From: Channallabes apus | Lineage: Eukaryota; Chordata; Actinopteri; Siluriformes; Clariidae | Assembly: GCA_030522415.1 (NCBI GenBank) | Contig: CM060118.1 | Span: forward strand, 19,800,651 to 19,864,650 | Length of the DNA stretch: 64,000 bases | Direction of reading: 5' to 3' | Part shown: in pieces, positions 46,828 through 56,803 of the stretch | Layout of the letters: each line of letters opens with the position of its first letter | How positions within the stretch are numbered: the first letter of the stretch is position 1 | Made by a program: the position numbers and the translations under genes | The notes under the pieces: generated by a model | What the model was told of the DNA's origin: nothing | Seen by the model: the letters and a program-made list of their open reading frames with translations, nothing else | Database searches by the model: none

Positions 46828-46965
46828 CAGCCTGTCACGGTAAAACTTCTGTTCCTATTTCTGCAGTTTAATTAAATTAAGTAAAATTTTTATTTAAATG
46901 TAATTCTTTAGACACTCTTCAGCCTGTCATGGTAAAACTTCCTTTCCCGTTTCTTCAATTTATTC
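46828..46965. repeat. short diverged tandem duplication
   Basis: CAGCCTGTCACGGTAAAACT (from about 46829) recurs as CAGCCTGTCATGGTAAAACT (about 46921). Both are followed by a similar TTCC/TTTCT/AATTTA stretch, about 40 bp per copy. Confidence 0.8.
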
Positions 46966-48384
46966 AAATTTTATTTAATATGAAGCACAATAATGGTTTT
47001 TGGAAGAATGAACAATAATCTTAAAGACGTTCCCTGTTTGTCTTCCAACGACGGTGGTCTAAAGCACTGGTTATCACGTCACTTTAAACTTTCCCATATT
47101 GTAGACGTTCAACTACTGTAGGCTCAGATCTTCTGACAGACTCTCATAGCATTGCACTGACATCATTTTCATCCTGATCAAACAGTTCAGCGAGGCCTTG
47201 TGCCTGCGGATGGGGCAGAGTCATTCTGGCAGAGACCACTGCTATCAAGTTAGAAATGTTCAGCAAGGAAAAATCAGAATGACTTTGTATGGATTTTCAC
47301 AATGGAATTCTAATGTCAGATTTGTGATACACGTTTTTGTGTGTGTGTGCCAGTCCGCTAAGTTTGAGCATAGAAACACCCACATTTGCATAGACAGATG
47401 TTGGTTGCAGTGTGGACAGATTCCATGCTGGATATTTGGATGAGCTGAGTCAACGTTGAGTGTGTGACAGTATGTGGATTAGAGTAGTTACATTACTGCC
47501 CCGTGAAGCTGCCCGTGTTTATAGTCTATGTGTATGTGTGTGTGTGTCCCTACTACTGTTCGACTACATATTAGACACCACCACTGCCTGTTAGTGACAT
47601 CTGCTGGGTAAATGGTCTGTCCTTTTGTACCCCAACTACACCAACTTATACATAGATATGGTCAGAAGGATATCAAGACAAAGGATTGAGTTCTAAACCC
47701 AAACAATGAACTCCTCTGTGTTGTTCTGTCTAGACTCATAACCAGTACAGAGTTGTGGTCCTCCACATTCCTACGTATGTCATTTCTCATCTGTCCTGCC
47801 TTGACTTGTTAAACAAACCACATGACACTTGTGTTTGTTTTTTTCTACTTTTTCTTCTTTTTTTGTTGTGTGTGATGGTAAAGAAGAAAGAAGTCAATTT
47901 GATATGTCAAGTCCTTCCATTATTTTTTCAGGTGATGAGATGCCCAACACAATGATCAGATCTTTGAACTGACACCCTGTTAACAGGAAACTTTTCTTGT
48001 GTGTGTTTGTGTTAACTTAGGCAATAATGTATGGCACTGAAATACTATCTAAATTTTTTTTTTTTATCAAATAAAATACAGGCTAGGGTTTCTCTGCTGT
48101 ACGATTTTCCAGACAGCGGTTATGTCAAGATGGAAGGCAGAGTTTTGCATCATAAAACTATATGAATCGTAGTCAGGGTCTATGAGCAGACCAACAATGG
48201 AGCTGGAGCAGATTTTGCAAGTGGAGAATCAATCATAAGCCTTAATATACAGCTATTGTATCGCACTGAGGGATGGGTGTCAAGGCAATACCGTTAGCTC
48301 AGCATTATCTGGCCTCAGTCAAACTATCTACATCTGAATGATCTGAATGCATAAGCCTTGCATTACTCGGGATATGCTGTGATA

Positions 48385-48385
<1 letters not shown>
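46966..48385. other. noncoding DNA, nothing recognised
   Basis: Unique sequence with short GT runs. No gene found. Confidence 0.45.
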
Positions 48386-48422
<37 letters not shown>

Positions 48423-48446
48423 TATGTGTATGTGTGTGTGTGTGTG
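48386..48446. repeat. (GT)n/(GTAT)n microsatellite
   Basis: GT units with TATG interruptions. First of three GT arrays within 600 bp. Confidence 0.93.
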
Positions 48447-48738
48447 CATGCTCATACACTCACTGAGGCACAGTGCAGCTGGCACAGACTGAGATAAGGG
48501 ACGATGGCCAACAGGGACACCGCCATCGCTTCACCTCTCCTGCTGCATGAGTCATTACAGCTCAAATTGGATCGGTGACGAAGAGCTCAACTAATGTAAA
48601 CATGCAGACTCGCCTGAAGCAGCTAAATAAAGACAGATTATATGGAAAAACATAAAAAACACTGCTACACACATATATATATATATATAAAGAGTGAGTG
48701 AAGAACTGTAGTCTGAAGTTTACTGCAGCATGACATTG

Positions 48739-48739
<1 letters not shown>

Positions 48740-48788
<49 letters not shown>

Positions 48789-48904
48789 GTATGCCACCCT
48801 TCCCATGCTGACTGTCCTCTCACCAGGCCACCCCTTTCTCCAGTGCCCTAGCCTGATGTCACATGAAATGTAACCATCCTCACTGCATGTCACTGCTGAA
48901 TGAA

Positions 48905-48952
<48 letters not shown>

Positions 48953-48958
48953 GCGTGC
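48740..48958. repeat. two (GT)n arrays with 120 bp spacer
   Basis: GT arrays at 48740-48785 and 48906-48952, the second ending in GCGTGTGCGTGC. The spacer is unique sequence. A 118-codon minus-strand frame here reads mostly His-Thr from the repeats and is not a gene. Confidence 0.95.
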
Positions 48959-49238
48959 AGAGAAAACACAACGAGGTGTGTATGTACACCACGGCTGCGG
49001 CATCTTCCCAGTGACTAGCATGCTCCGCAGTGAGCAGCCCTCCAGCCACAGATTTGATCTTTGCAAAGGCTAACATCTGTCGGCTGTCATTTTAGCAAGA
49101 TTGATGACAGGCCAAGGAATGGAGAGGAAAGAGGGAGGGAGACAGTATTGTAGAGGAAGGACAGGAGAGCGATGAAGGCATCAAGAGAGGGCAAATGATT
49201 GCAGGAGAAAATGGTGGCAGTGCCAGCTTCAGCCTGTG

Positions 49239-49278
<40 letters not shown>

Positions 49279-50007
49279 GATCTTTAATCCTACGTTTAAT
49301 ACCCACCTTATCAAATTTCTGGGATCACCCATGTAATATTTTTATATGAGTTTTATATGAATTTAAAATCTAAGTTGGGCATTTACAGACTCAGAGAAGC
49401 CGTATTATCGCCGCTATAGAGCAGGAAGGATTTCTTCCTGACAAATATATGAGCGGCGTTCGACTCAGACTGGAACTTTGATTGCACAGGAATAATACAA
49501 CACAGTTCTTTTGGATACCATTATGGTTGAACGTTTTCTCAGTGTGCAGGAGCCAGATCATCTTCAGACAGCCTGCCCAGTTTGACTTGAACATCCCTTG
49601 TAGAAAGGTAATACTGATTCACTATGTGGCTGCTGAACTGACCCAGCACCTATATTAATTATCTTGGCTACCGAAGTGGAGTGCTCACTACTTTGCATCC
49701 TTTGTTAACGAGTTAATGGAATTGGAGTCAAGAGGATGCATATAGCCTATATCAATGCCTCCTGCATTTTTCAAGCAGGAAAAGCATCTAGGGATTTGGT
49801 TTAATAGCTAATAGAATACCCAGAGTATGCTATTAGCAAGAGGTGGGAAGTGTATAATGGCTTCATTAATGGACTTATCTGTGCTCTAGGTTTTTTTGTT
49901 TTTTTGTTTTCTTTTTCTTAAGAATAGTGACTTCTATTTTACTTCTTTCAAAGAAAAATTACTTTTTTTCTTTACTCAAAATCCTTTCTTCATAAGTTGA
50001 TTAGGGC
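48959..50007. other. noncoding DNA with (GA)n
   Basis: (GA)n array at 49239-49274. The rest is unique AT-rich DNA with T-rich runs at 49888-49990. No gene. Confidence 0.45.
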
Positions 50008-50205
50008 ATCCATCCATCCATCCATCCATCCATCCCTTCATCCATTCATCCAACTGGTGTCACCTGCACAGTGCCTTATTTGGAATGTGGGAGGACACCA
50101 GAGCACCTGGATGTACAGTACAGTACCCCACCAAACACGGGGAGATGGAAACTCCTTGCACACGGAACCAAGCTGAGAATCAAACAATGGAGGTACCTTA
50201 AGAAG
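50008..50205 (-). mobile_element. diverged SINE copy with CATC repeat
   Basis: (CATC)n at 50008-50036 stands where the SINE tail would be. It is followed, much shortened, by TTGGAATGTGGGAGGACACC, AGCACCTGGATG, CACCAAACACGGGGAGATGG AAACTCC-like sequence and CACACGGAACCAAGCTGAGA, in reverse-strand SINE order. The central part is deleted. Confidence 0.65.
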
Positions 50206-51924
50206 TTACCTTTAGATCATATTTAAATGAATTTCTGTGGGATTTATCAGATAAAATCCTTTTTTTTTTTTAAATTCAAATTGAGTTAGGAACTTTTTAC
50301 CACAATACTTGGAATGTTTATTCTCTTCCATTAATAATTTGTGTACTTCTACAAACTTTATTGTATATAAGTAAAAAGCTGGGTAACAACAACAACAACA
50401 ACAAAGTAAAACTCTGCAGTTTCCAGCTTGCGCCACAACCAAATGCATAGTTTACCAGAATGAAGGCATTAAGGCCTAATCACAGTCTCCTAATGTGGTC
50501 AGCCTGCTGAGAGTAATGTGGCATCAGGCGATGGGTTCTAGCCGTGGTCCTAATCAGCAGCTTGTTCTGGCCTCATTAGCAAAGCTCTTATGACGATGAG
50601 TCCATAACGATGGCCCTCTTTTACACTTCCAGCAGGGAGTGAAGAGAAAAGTGCTGGAGTGGAGTGCCGCTATGTCACTCACCACAAATGTTGCTCCCAA
50701 AACCACCCACAGTGAGCCGCCTGTCACCATCAGCCAGTGTAGCCTGCCAGTCTCTTTCAGAGAGTGTGTGTGTGTGTGTGTGTGTGTGTGAGAAGCCCTC
50801 TATCTTCCTCTCCTCTCCTAGCAGTGCTAAAAGCTACAGACTAGTTCCACAATGTTGACGCTTCAGAGAATACACTCCCCTTGCACTAATGCACACCATC
50901 GTTTCTGGATTATTATTTTGCTTAATTACGGTTATATGTCAAACACGGTGATAGACAAGTGTAGGGAGGCTGACAGCTACTCATCTTATCATAGAGTTGA
51001 AACATGACTGGTGGTTAATGCATGTTTCTGTCGCAGCCCATCCTCACTGCTCGTATGGACAGGCTGAGCATGATTTCCAAGAACACTTGATGCAGGAAGT
51101 CATCAGTTTTTCAATTCCTGATTGTGAGGAACGTGACTGCATTCTCACAAAAATCAATAATTTGTTCATTTTTATAAGAGAAGTGAGTTCATTAAAATGA
51201 TATTGTCAGAGAAAATAGTCAGAACATGTTATTTTATTCATAAAAACAGACTACATTCTACAATTCGGTTTAGGTCTTCTGGTTTAAGGAATGGCTGGAT
51301 GCATGGCTTAGGAGGAAACAATGAAATAAGTGAAATATGACCAAAGAAGGAATTACAATTCACCTCTCCTATGAGTTTTCCCCAGTTAGCATTTATCTAA
51401 TCACTCATCCCTAACTATTTGCTATGTTCATCTATAAGGGTTTATTTCTGTGCTGCGTCATTTTACACACCATATGGTGAGCGTCACTCATCTCTCCCTG
51501 TCGTATTGGCTCTACCCTTGGAGTCTTCTCCTTTAAATATTACACATTTTTCTGCGATGTAGACATCTAGCAGCTTTGTAGCTTCCAAAAAGTCAAAACT
51601 TATCTCAAACCGTTATAGAGAGAGGACTCTTCATTTCTTCAAGGAGGTTGATCACTGTGATGTAGAGAATTTTACAGGATGTTGAAGGTTTCTCTTGACA
51701 TGGTTGATAAAGTTTATACAGGTATTAGGAGTAAAGTGCTGGTTTAAATGTTTCTGTGAACATTTTATAACCGCCTGTGTTTCTTGTCATTTGAAATATG
51801 TGTCAATCTGGTGATAAAGTTCCTGTTGTCGTGACCAGTTGATGTGTGAAAATGATTCGTCATGCTTCCATTCGCAGTGGAATATGCTTGTGACATCAGA
51901 GAGAAAAAAAAACTCCACTGATGT
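50206..51924. other. noncoding DNA with candidate regulatory block
   Basis: 50455-50660 is high-complexity sequence with AAGGCCTAATCAC, GTCCTAATCAGCAGCTTG and CCTCATTAGCAAAG, i.e. several CTAAT/ATTAG cores, suggestive of a conserved noncoding element. (AAC)n at 50388-50405 and (GT)n at 50764-50790. No gene seen. Confidence 0.4.
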
Positions 51925-52205
51925 GATAAATGGTACATTCAGGTCATCAGCTGACTTCATTTTATTGCCACATAATGTTGCTTAAGTATAGAGCTGACCA
52001 ACTGAAGCAACCTCAGATCATAACTCCTTATACAGTGGACACTGTGCATGATTGCATCGATCTATTCGCTTCCATTCTTACCATAAAACACCCATCGCTT
52101 TGGAATAGGGACAATCTGGACTCATCAGACCACATGACTTTTCTTCATTGCTCCAAATTCCAATCGTTATACTCCCTAGCAAATTAAAGCCTTTCTTTCT
52201 GATTA
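51925..52205 (-). mobile_element. Tc1-like transposon relic
   Basis: AATCTGGACTCATCAGACCA, CATGACTTTTCTTCATTGCT, CCAAATTCCAATCGTTATAC and TTAAAGCCTTTCTTTCTGAT are the reverse strand of a frequent fish Tc1-type transposase coding region. In this reading DNAS- or CKRE-type frames are no longer open. The T run at 52220-52238 and a SINE follow immediately. Confidence 0.6.
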
Positions 52206-52261
52206 GACACACTAACAAGTGTTTTTTTTTTTTTTTTTGCAACTTCCCCAATTAATCTTGA

Positions 52262-52455
52262 AGTGATATCCATCCATGCAGGTTAGGCTAACTGGCATTC
52301 CCAAATTGCCCATAGAGTGTGTGTATGTGTGTGCCCTGTGATGGATTGTCACCCTGTCCAGGGTGTACCCTGCCTTATGCACTAAGCCTCCTGGGATAGG
52401 CTCCAGGTCCCTGCGACCCTGAATACAGGATAAAGTGGTATAGAAGATGAGTTGA
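52262..52455 (+). mobile_element. SINE, 5'-truncated
   Basis: Starts near CATGCAGGTTAGGCTAACTG and continues through CATTCCCAAATTGCCCATAG, a short GT run, GATGGATTGTCACCCTGTCC and GGATAGGCTCCAGGTCCCTG to AAAGTGGTATAGAAGATGA. No clear target duplication. Confidence 0.88.
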
Positions 52456-52839
52456 TAACCTTGATTCAAATCTTCTTAGTTGTTGTTTTTGCTTGACACA
52501 GCCCAATAAGTAACATTTTTTAAATGGTGTTTTGTGTGTGTATGTGTGTGTGTGGGGGGCAGACAGTTCATCTGCATAATGCATCATAATGTGACTTTGT
52601 TGTAAGATCATAACATGCTTGTGCATGCAGATAAGAAAGTAACCAGATGATTCTCAATGGCTTTGGTGGTTATCTGTGGTTACATAAGAAACATCAGTTT
52701 TGACTACCTCTGCAGCATTTGATCTGTACTGCTGGAAGACTTTATTTAATTAAGTAGCCTTTTTATTAACTGAAATGCTTGTACTTGTGCTGCACTCTTA
52801 TTCAGGCGTTATAGAATTATAAAAAAGTAAACATTTTCC
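52456..52839. other. noncoding DNA
   Basis: Unique sequence with a short GT run and GGGGGG at about 52538-52559. Nothing else recognised. Confidence 0.5.
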
Positions 52840-52976
52840 TGCCCTGCGATGGATTGGCACCCTGTCCAGGGTGTACCCCGCCTAGTGCCCGAAGTCTCCT
52901 GGGATAGGCTCCAGGTCCCCCGCGACCCTGAACACAGGATTAAGCGGTATAGAAAATGAATGAATGAATGAATGAA
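52840..52976 (+). mobile_element. SINE 3' end with 12-bp target duplication
   Basis: 137 bp from the CCCTGCGATGGATTGGCACC block to the GAAT tail, flanked by TAAACATTTTCC at 52828-52839 and 52977-52988. It closely matches the 3' end of the copy at 56161, so it is young and was truncated at insertion. Confidence 0.95.
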
Positions 52977-53190
52977 TAAACATTTTCCAAGACTCTTTCT
53001 GAACAGATAATGGTTACCTGGAGATAAGCAGGAATGAAAGCCAAATGTGTTTTACTGAGTAAGTCAAAAGCGTGGCCTGTCGTCACAACCAGATCTATAT
53101 TTAAAGCAGGTCACCTTAACCCGACCCTCAGTGCTGCTTCAATGACAGCCACAGAATGAGAGACTGCTGGAACATCTGGATCCACACAAA

Positions 53191-53196
53191 CGCGCA

Positions 53197-53266
<70 letters not shown>
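53191..53266. repeat. (CA)n microsatellite
   Basis: CGCGCACGCG leads into about 33 CA units. Confidence 0.97.
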
Positions 53267-53270
<4 letters not shown>

Positions 53271-53567
53271 AAGATTCTGTTTTGCTGGCACAGAGCTGAA
53301 AAGCATATGCGTGAATGATGTATGTATATATGTAAAGCGCACATACACTGTGCAGCCACGGTGGAATAATTTCAGCACGGCGTGACGGGATGCAGCCAGA
53401 CGACTGATCGGACAGCACATCCATTGCACCACGCTTCAACCTTTTTTTTTTTTGTCCCTCACAGCCAGCTTTGGACTTCTGCATGTTTACTATGTTATAT
53501 GGAAAAACATTTGCAACATGATGTGTGTCTAAACAAAAAATAGGAGAAAAACCAGAAGACATCCTGA

Positions 53568-53595
53568 CAGAGAGAGAGAGAGAGAGAGAGAGAGG
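53568..53595. repeat. (GA)n microsatellite
   Basis: About 13 GA units. Confidence 0.93.
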
Positions 53596-54894
53596 GGAGA
53601 TGTGAAGGAAAGGGAGATGAGATGAAGAACAGAAACCTACCACAAGCTTTTTCCTGGTCTCTTGTATTAGGATAGAATTTGAACATTTTCATCAGTTCAT
53701 TTGCCTCTCAGATTTGCTGAAGGCTTTTTTTTCTATCCATCTATCCATCCGTCTATCCATCCATTCATCTCTCTCTCGCCTTGACCTAGATTCATGTGGA
53801 GAGAGTGGCACGTCTGCCTGGCCAGAGAGCAGCCGGCCGCGCTCGGCAGCTCAAGTGTCTATAAAATATGACTCCCTATCTCCAAATAAGAATAATGAAA
53901 AGCAGTGGCATGACAGATTGGACATAGATGAGATTGCTGCTGTGACTATATGCATGCAGCGCACACTGGCTTTGCATCTGAAATGGAAAAAGGGTGGGCG
54001 GGTGGGTGTCAGCCTGTCGTGTCTGATGCTAAGGGGATATGGTCCTCCACCCTTTAACTGAGAGGAGCTACATCCAACACACTCACATACCACCAGCACA
54101 CAGACACACACCGCATACAAGATTGAACATAGTCTGGCCTCTGACCATATCTGCTTTCTATGTGTGACCATGCTGGTGGCATTCTGTAGAAACTATACCA
54201 TCATGTAGATGACACTGTCTTATCGAATTAGTTTAAGTGGGTGGACGTTTATAAGACGGCTTCATTTACGCTAATAATGTTCCTAGATAGTTAAATAAAC
54301 CCGATGCTGTCATGCCAGGCTTGTTAGAGCTCAGAGACATAGGCAGCCCTGTAACGCACCACTTTGTAGAGCTAAGTAAATTAATTAGAGGTGCTGAGAG
54401 CCAGCCATTATGGGACGGGAGGTTCAGTGGCAGCGGCTGCCAAAATGGCGGGTGGTGTGGCAATGTGCCATCAGGCACATGTAAACACCTGTTACTACTT
54501 TCTAATGAATGTATGCATTTACTATGTGTGTGCAGTCTACATAACCAAACTCGTCTGCTACAAAACTAAATCCTACAGTACATACAGCAGCATATTGGAT
54601 GGGCAATGCAGTAGATTTCAGCCAAAGTTCTAATTACAGTATGAGGCCAAGCCCTCCTGCCATGCTGACTACAGGACACTACAGTCTGTGCCTTGCCACT
54701 GATGAGAGCTTGCCATGTCAGTTGCCATATGATTTTTCACACCATGGGAATCCTGACTGATGCGATTTGATGTTATTATGTTGAGCCATGGGCACCAGAG
54801 AAGAAGTAAAGGTCACTTGTGATCATTTGTGACCTAATAAGAGGACTCTTCACCCTCCAAATGCTCCCCTGATGTGACACTTGGCAGATATGTC

Positions 54895-54896
<2 letters not shown>

Positions 54897-54976
<80 letters not shown>
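54897..54976. repeat. (CA)n microsatellite, 40 units
   Basis: Uninterrupted CA array of about 80 bp. Confidence 0.98.
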
Positions 54977-54977
<1 letters not shown>

Positions 54978-55114
54978 TAGCATGGTCTTCCCTTTAGAGA
55001 TTGATTGGACATAATTAAGTGGATGAGTTTGATGCTTACCTCTTGGAATCCAAGATGGAGATTACTTTATTAAAAGGAAAAGTGGACTAAGGGAGATAGT
55101 CTCTGTGTAGGCCG

Positions 55115-55115
55115 C

Positions 55116-55158
<43 letters not shown>

Positions 55159-55236
55159 GATCGATCGATCGATCGATCTATCTATCTATCTATCTATCTA
55201 TCGATCGATCGATCGATCGATCGATCGTTCGATCGA
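55115..55236. repeat. alternating (ATCT)n / (ATCG)n array
   Basis: Blocks of ATCT (GATA on the other strand) and ATCG (self-complementary GATC/CGAT) alternate twice over 122 bp, with one GTTC interruption near the right end. Confidence 0.97.
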
Positions 55237-55432
55237 AGTGCCCTCAAATGTCCTCATTAGCTCCTCTGAGGTCATCTGAGAACCAGGCATCACTGGTGGT
55301 TGGATCTTGTAATTATTTTTATTGTGAAATGGAAGTTTCTGTGAATGCCATGTGCCAAGAAAGTCGTCTTCTGACTTTCTTGTCAGAAAGATATTTATTT
55401 TATATTTTTACATTTTAAAATAGGCCACATAT

Positions 55433-55437
55433 TATTA

Positions 55438-55474
<37 letters not shown>

Positions 55475-55491
55475 TATTATTGTTATTATTG

Positions 55492-55529
<38 letters not shown>

Positions 55530-55530
55530 A
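55433..55530. repeat. (ATT)n array
   Basis: ATT units with occasional GTT. Confidence 0.96.
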
Positions 55531-55938
55531 ATAAATGTCCTGTTTCCCCCTTTCTGATTTTTTATTTATTTGTTTGTTTTGCATATTTTTCACACTCAAT
55601 ATAACCCAATACAAGTAAATACAAAAGACAGTTTTTAAATGATGATTTCATTTATTAATGAAAAAAAAAACTGTACAAACCTACCTGGCTGAATGTGAAA
55701 AAGTAATTGCTAAATTGCTAAATCAGAAATAAATAGCATTTTTTGGAAAGTTCAGTTAAATTTCACGTGCCACACTCACACCTGATTCTTGCCAGGTCTA
55801 CAGGCAGGTCAAGCTCGAAAACCCTTCAATAAATTAAAACAATTGCAAAAAAGTAGGCCAAAATTCCTCCATAGTGATATAAAGGATAGCCAGTTTTTGC
55901 TCATACAGTACTTGAATTCAGTTATTGCTGCCAAGTTA

Positions 55939-56076
55939 CCATCACCAACCATGGGGGGTCGAGATCCAGTGTCTTCTTGTGCCAGTCCCAAGTCTGGATA
56001 AATACAGAGGGTTGTGTCAGGAAGGCCATCCGACGTAAAACATTTGCCAAATCAATGATGAAAATCACGAATTCCC
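55939..56076 (+). mobile_element. LINE 3'-tail fragment nested in Tc1 relic
   Basis: Contains GTGTCTTCTTGTGCCAGTCC, CAAGTCTGGATAAATACAGA, GGGTTGTGTCAGGAAGGCCA and CGTAAAACATTTGCCAAATC, the same family as 10853-10965 and 25320-25425. It is flanked by a 9-bp duplication GCCAAGTTA (55930-55938 and 56077-56085). 5'-truncated and non-coding. Confidence 0.8.
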
Positions 56077-56160
56077 GCCAAGTTATCAGGTTTAGGGGCA
56101 ATTACTTTTTCACAGTCATCTATTTCACTTTTTTTTTTACCTTAATGAATGAAAAATAAA

Positions 56161-56536
56161 GGCGGCGCGGTGGTGTAGTGGTTAGCACTGTCGCCTTGCA
56201 CCTCCAGGGTCTGGGTTCGATTCCCCGGCCAGGCTCGATTCCCGTCTCTGTGTGCATGGAGTTTGCATGTTCTCCCCGTGCTTGGTGGGTTTCCTCCGGG
56301 TACTCCGGTTTCCTCCCACAGTCCAAAGATATGCAGGTTAGGCTAATTGGCGTTCCTAAATTGCCCGTAGTGTGTGATTGGGTGTGTGAGTGTGTGTATG
56401 TGAGTGTGCCCTGCGATGGATTGGCACCCTGTCCAGGGTGTACCCCGCCTAGTGCCCGAAGTCTCCTGGGATAGGCTCCAGGTCCCCCGCGACCCTGAAC
56501 ACAGGATTAAGCGGTATAGAAAATGAATGAATGAAT
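56161..56536 (+). mobile_element. full-length tRNA-derived SINE (best copy)
   Basis: Begins GGCGGCGCGGTGGTGTAGTG. A-box at 56171-56186, B-box GGTTCGATTCC at 56214-56224. Then GTGTGCATGGAGTTTGCATG, CAGTCCAAAGATATGCAG, CCCTGCGATGGATTGGCACC, CGCGACCCTGAACACAGGAT and a (GAAT)n tail. Target duplication GAATGAAAAATA at 56147-56158 and 56537-56548. It lies inside the right TIR of the Tc1 relic, so it is the younger of the two. Confidence 0.95.
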
Positions 56537-56690
56537 GAATGAAAAATAGCTTTTTTTACTTAGGTTATCTTTGTGTAAAATTTACATTTGTTCGATTATC
56601 TGAATCATTTAAATGTAACAAATATGCAACAAAAATTTAACTTTTTCACAAAACTGTACTTTATTGACTGCAAAACAAAAGTGATTGATG

Positions 56691-56794
56691 AATTGTTTTA
56701 ATTAGTACCAATTACCCCCGCAAATAACTTAAATGTATTTTGTGCATTTTGACTTGGTAACATACATGTCTTTTTTTCTTCTTTTTTTTTTAGA
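56691..56794. other. AT-rich junction sequence
   Basis: Short unique stretch ending in a T run at 56783-56792 directly before the LINE. Nothing recognised. Confidence 0.5.
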
Positions 56795-56803
56795 TGGAGT
56801 TTC

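Larger units (their letters stand above)
52989..54896. other. noncoding DNA with candidate regulatory blocks
   Basis: Besides simple repeats, 53785-54060 and 54300-54480 are high-complexity, GC-richer stretches. The first includes TATGCATGCAGC; the second AAATTAATTAGAGGTGC and CAAAATGGCGGG. They could be conserved noncoding elements. No gene seen. Confidence 0.4.
55560..56690 (+). mobile_element. internally deleted Tc1 element with two nested insertions
   Basis: 55580-55715 (AATACAAAAGACAGTTTTTA, GTGAAAAAGTAATTGC) and 56095-56140 (GGGGCAATTACTTTTTCACA) are counterpart TIR regions of the family at 60834-62455. Between them 55760-55935 and 56077-56095 keep only scraps, e.g. GGCCAAAATTCCTCCATAGT and GCAGTTATTGCTGCC-like sequence of the transposase 3' end. 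The right TIR continues after the SINE (56549-56690). Outer ends are eroded. A LINE tail (55939-56076) and a SINE (56161-56536) inserted later. Confidence 0.8.

Noticed and set aside
48720..49076. 118-codon frame rich in His-Thr
   Set aside because: It is the translation of two GT arrays on the minus strand.
53111..53643. Overlapping frames of 82-171 codons on the minus strand
   Set aside because: All cross the CA array at 53191-53266 and read as Cys-Val runs.
55115..55236. CRISPR-like regular repeats
   Set aside because: It is a tetranucleotide microsatellite without spacers, in a eukaryote.
56170..56240. tRNA gene from A-box and B-box
   Set aside because: The boxes belong to the head of a SINE (also at 27311); no complete cloverleaf and a long SINE body follows.
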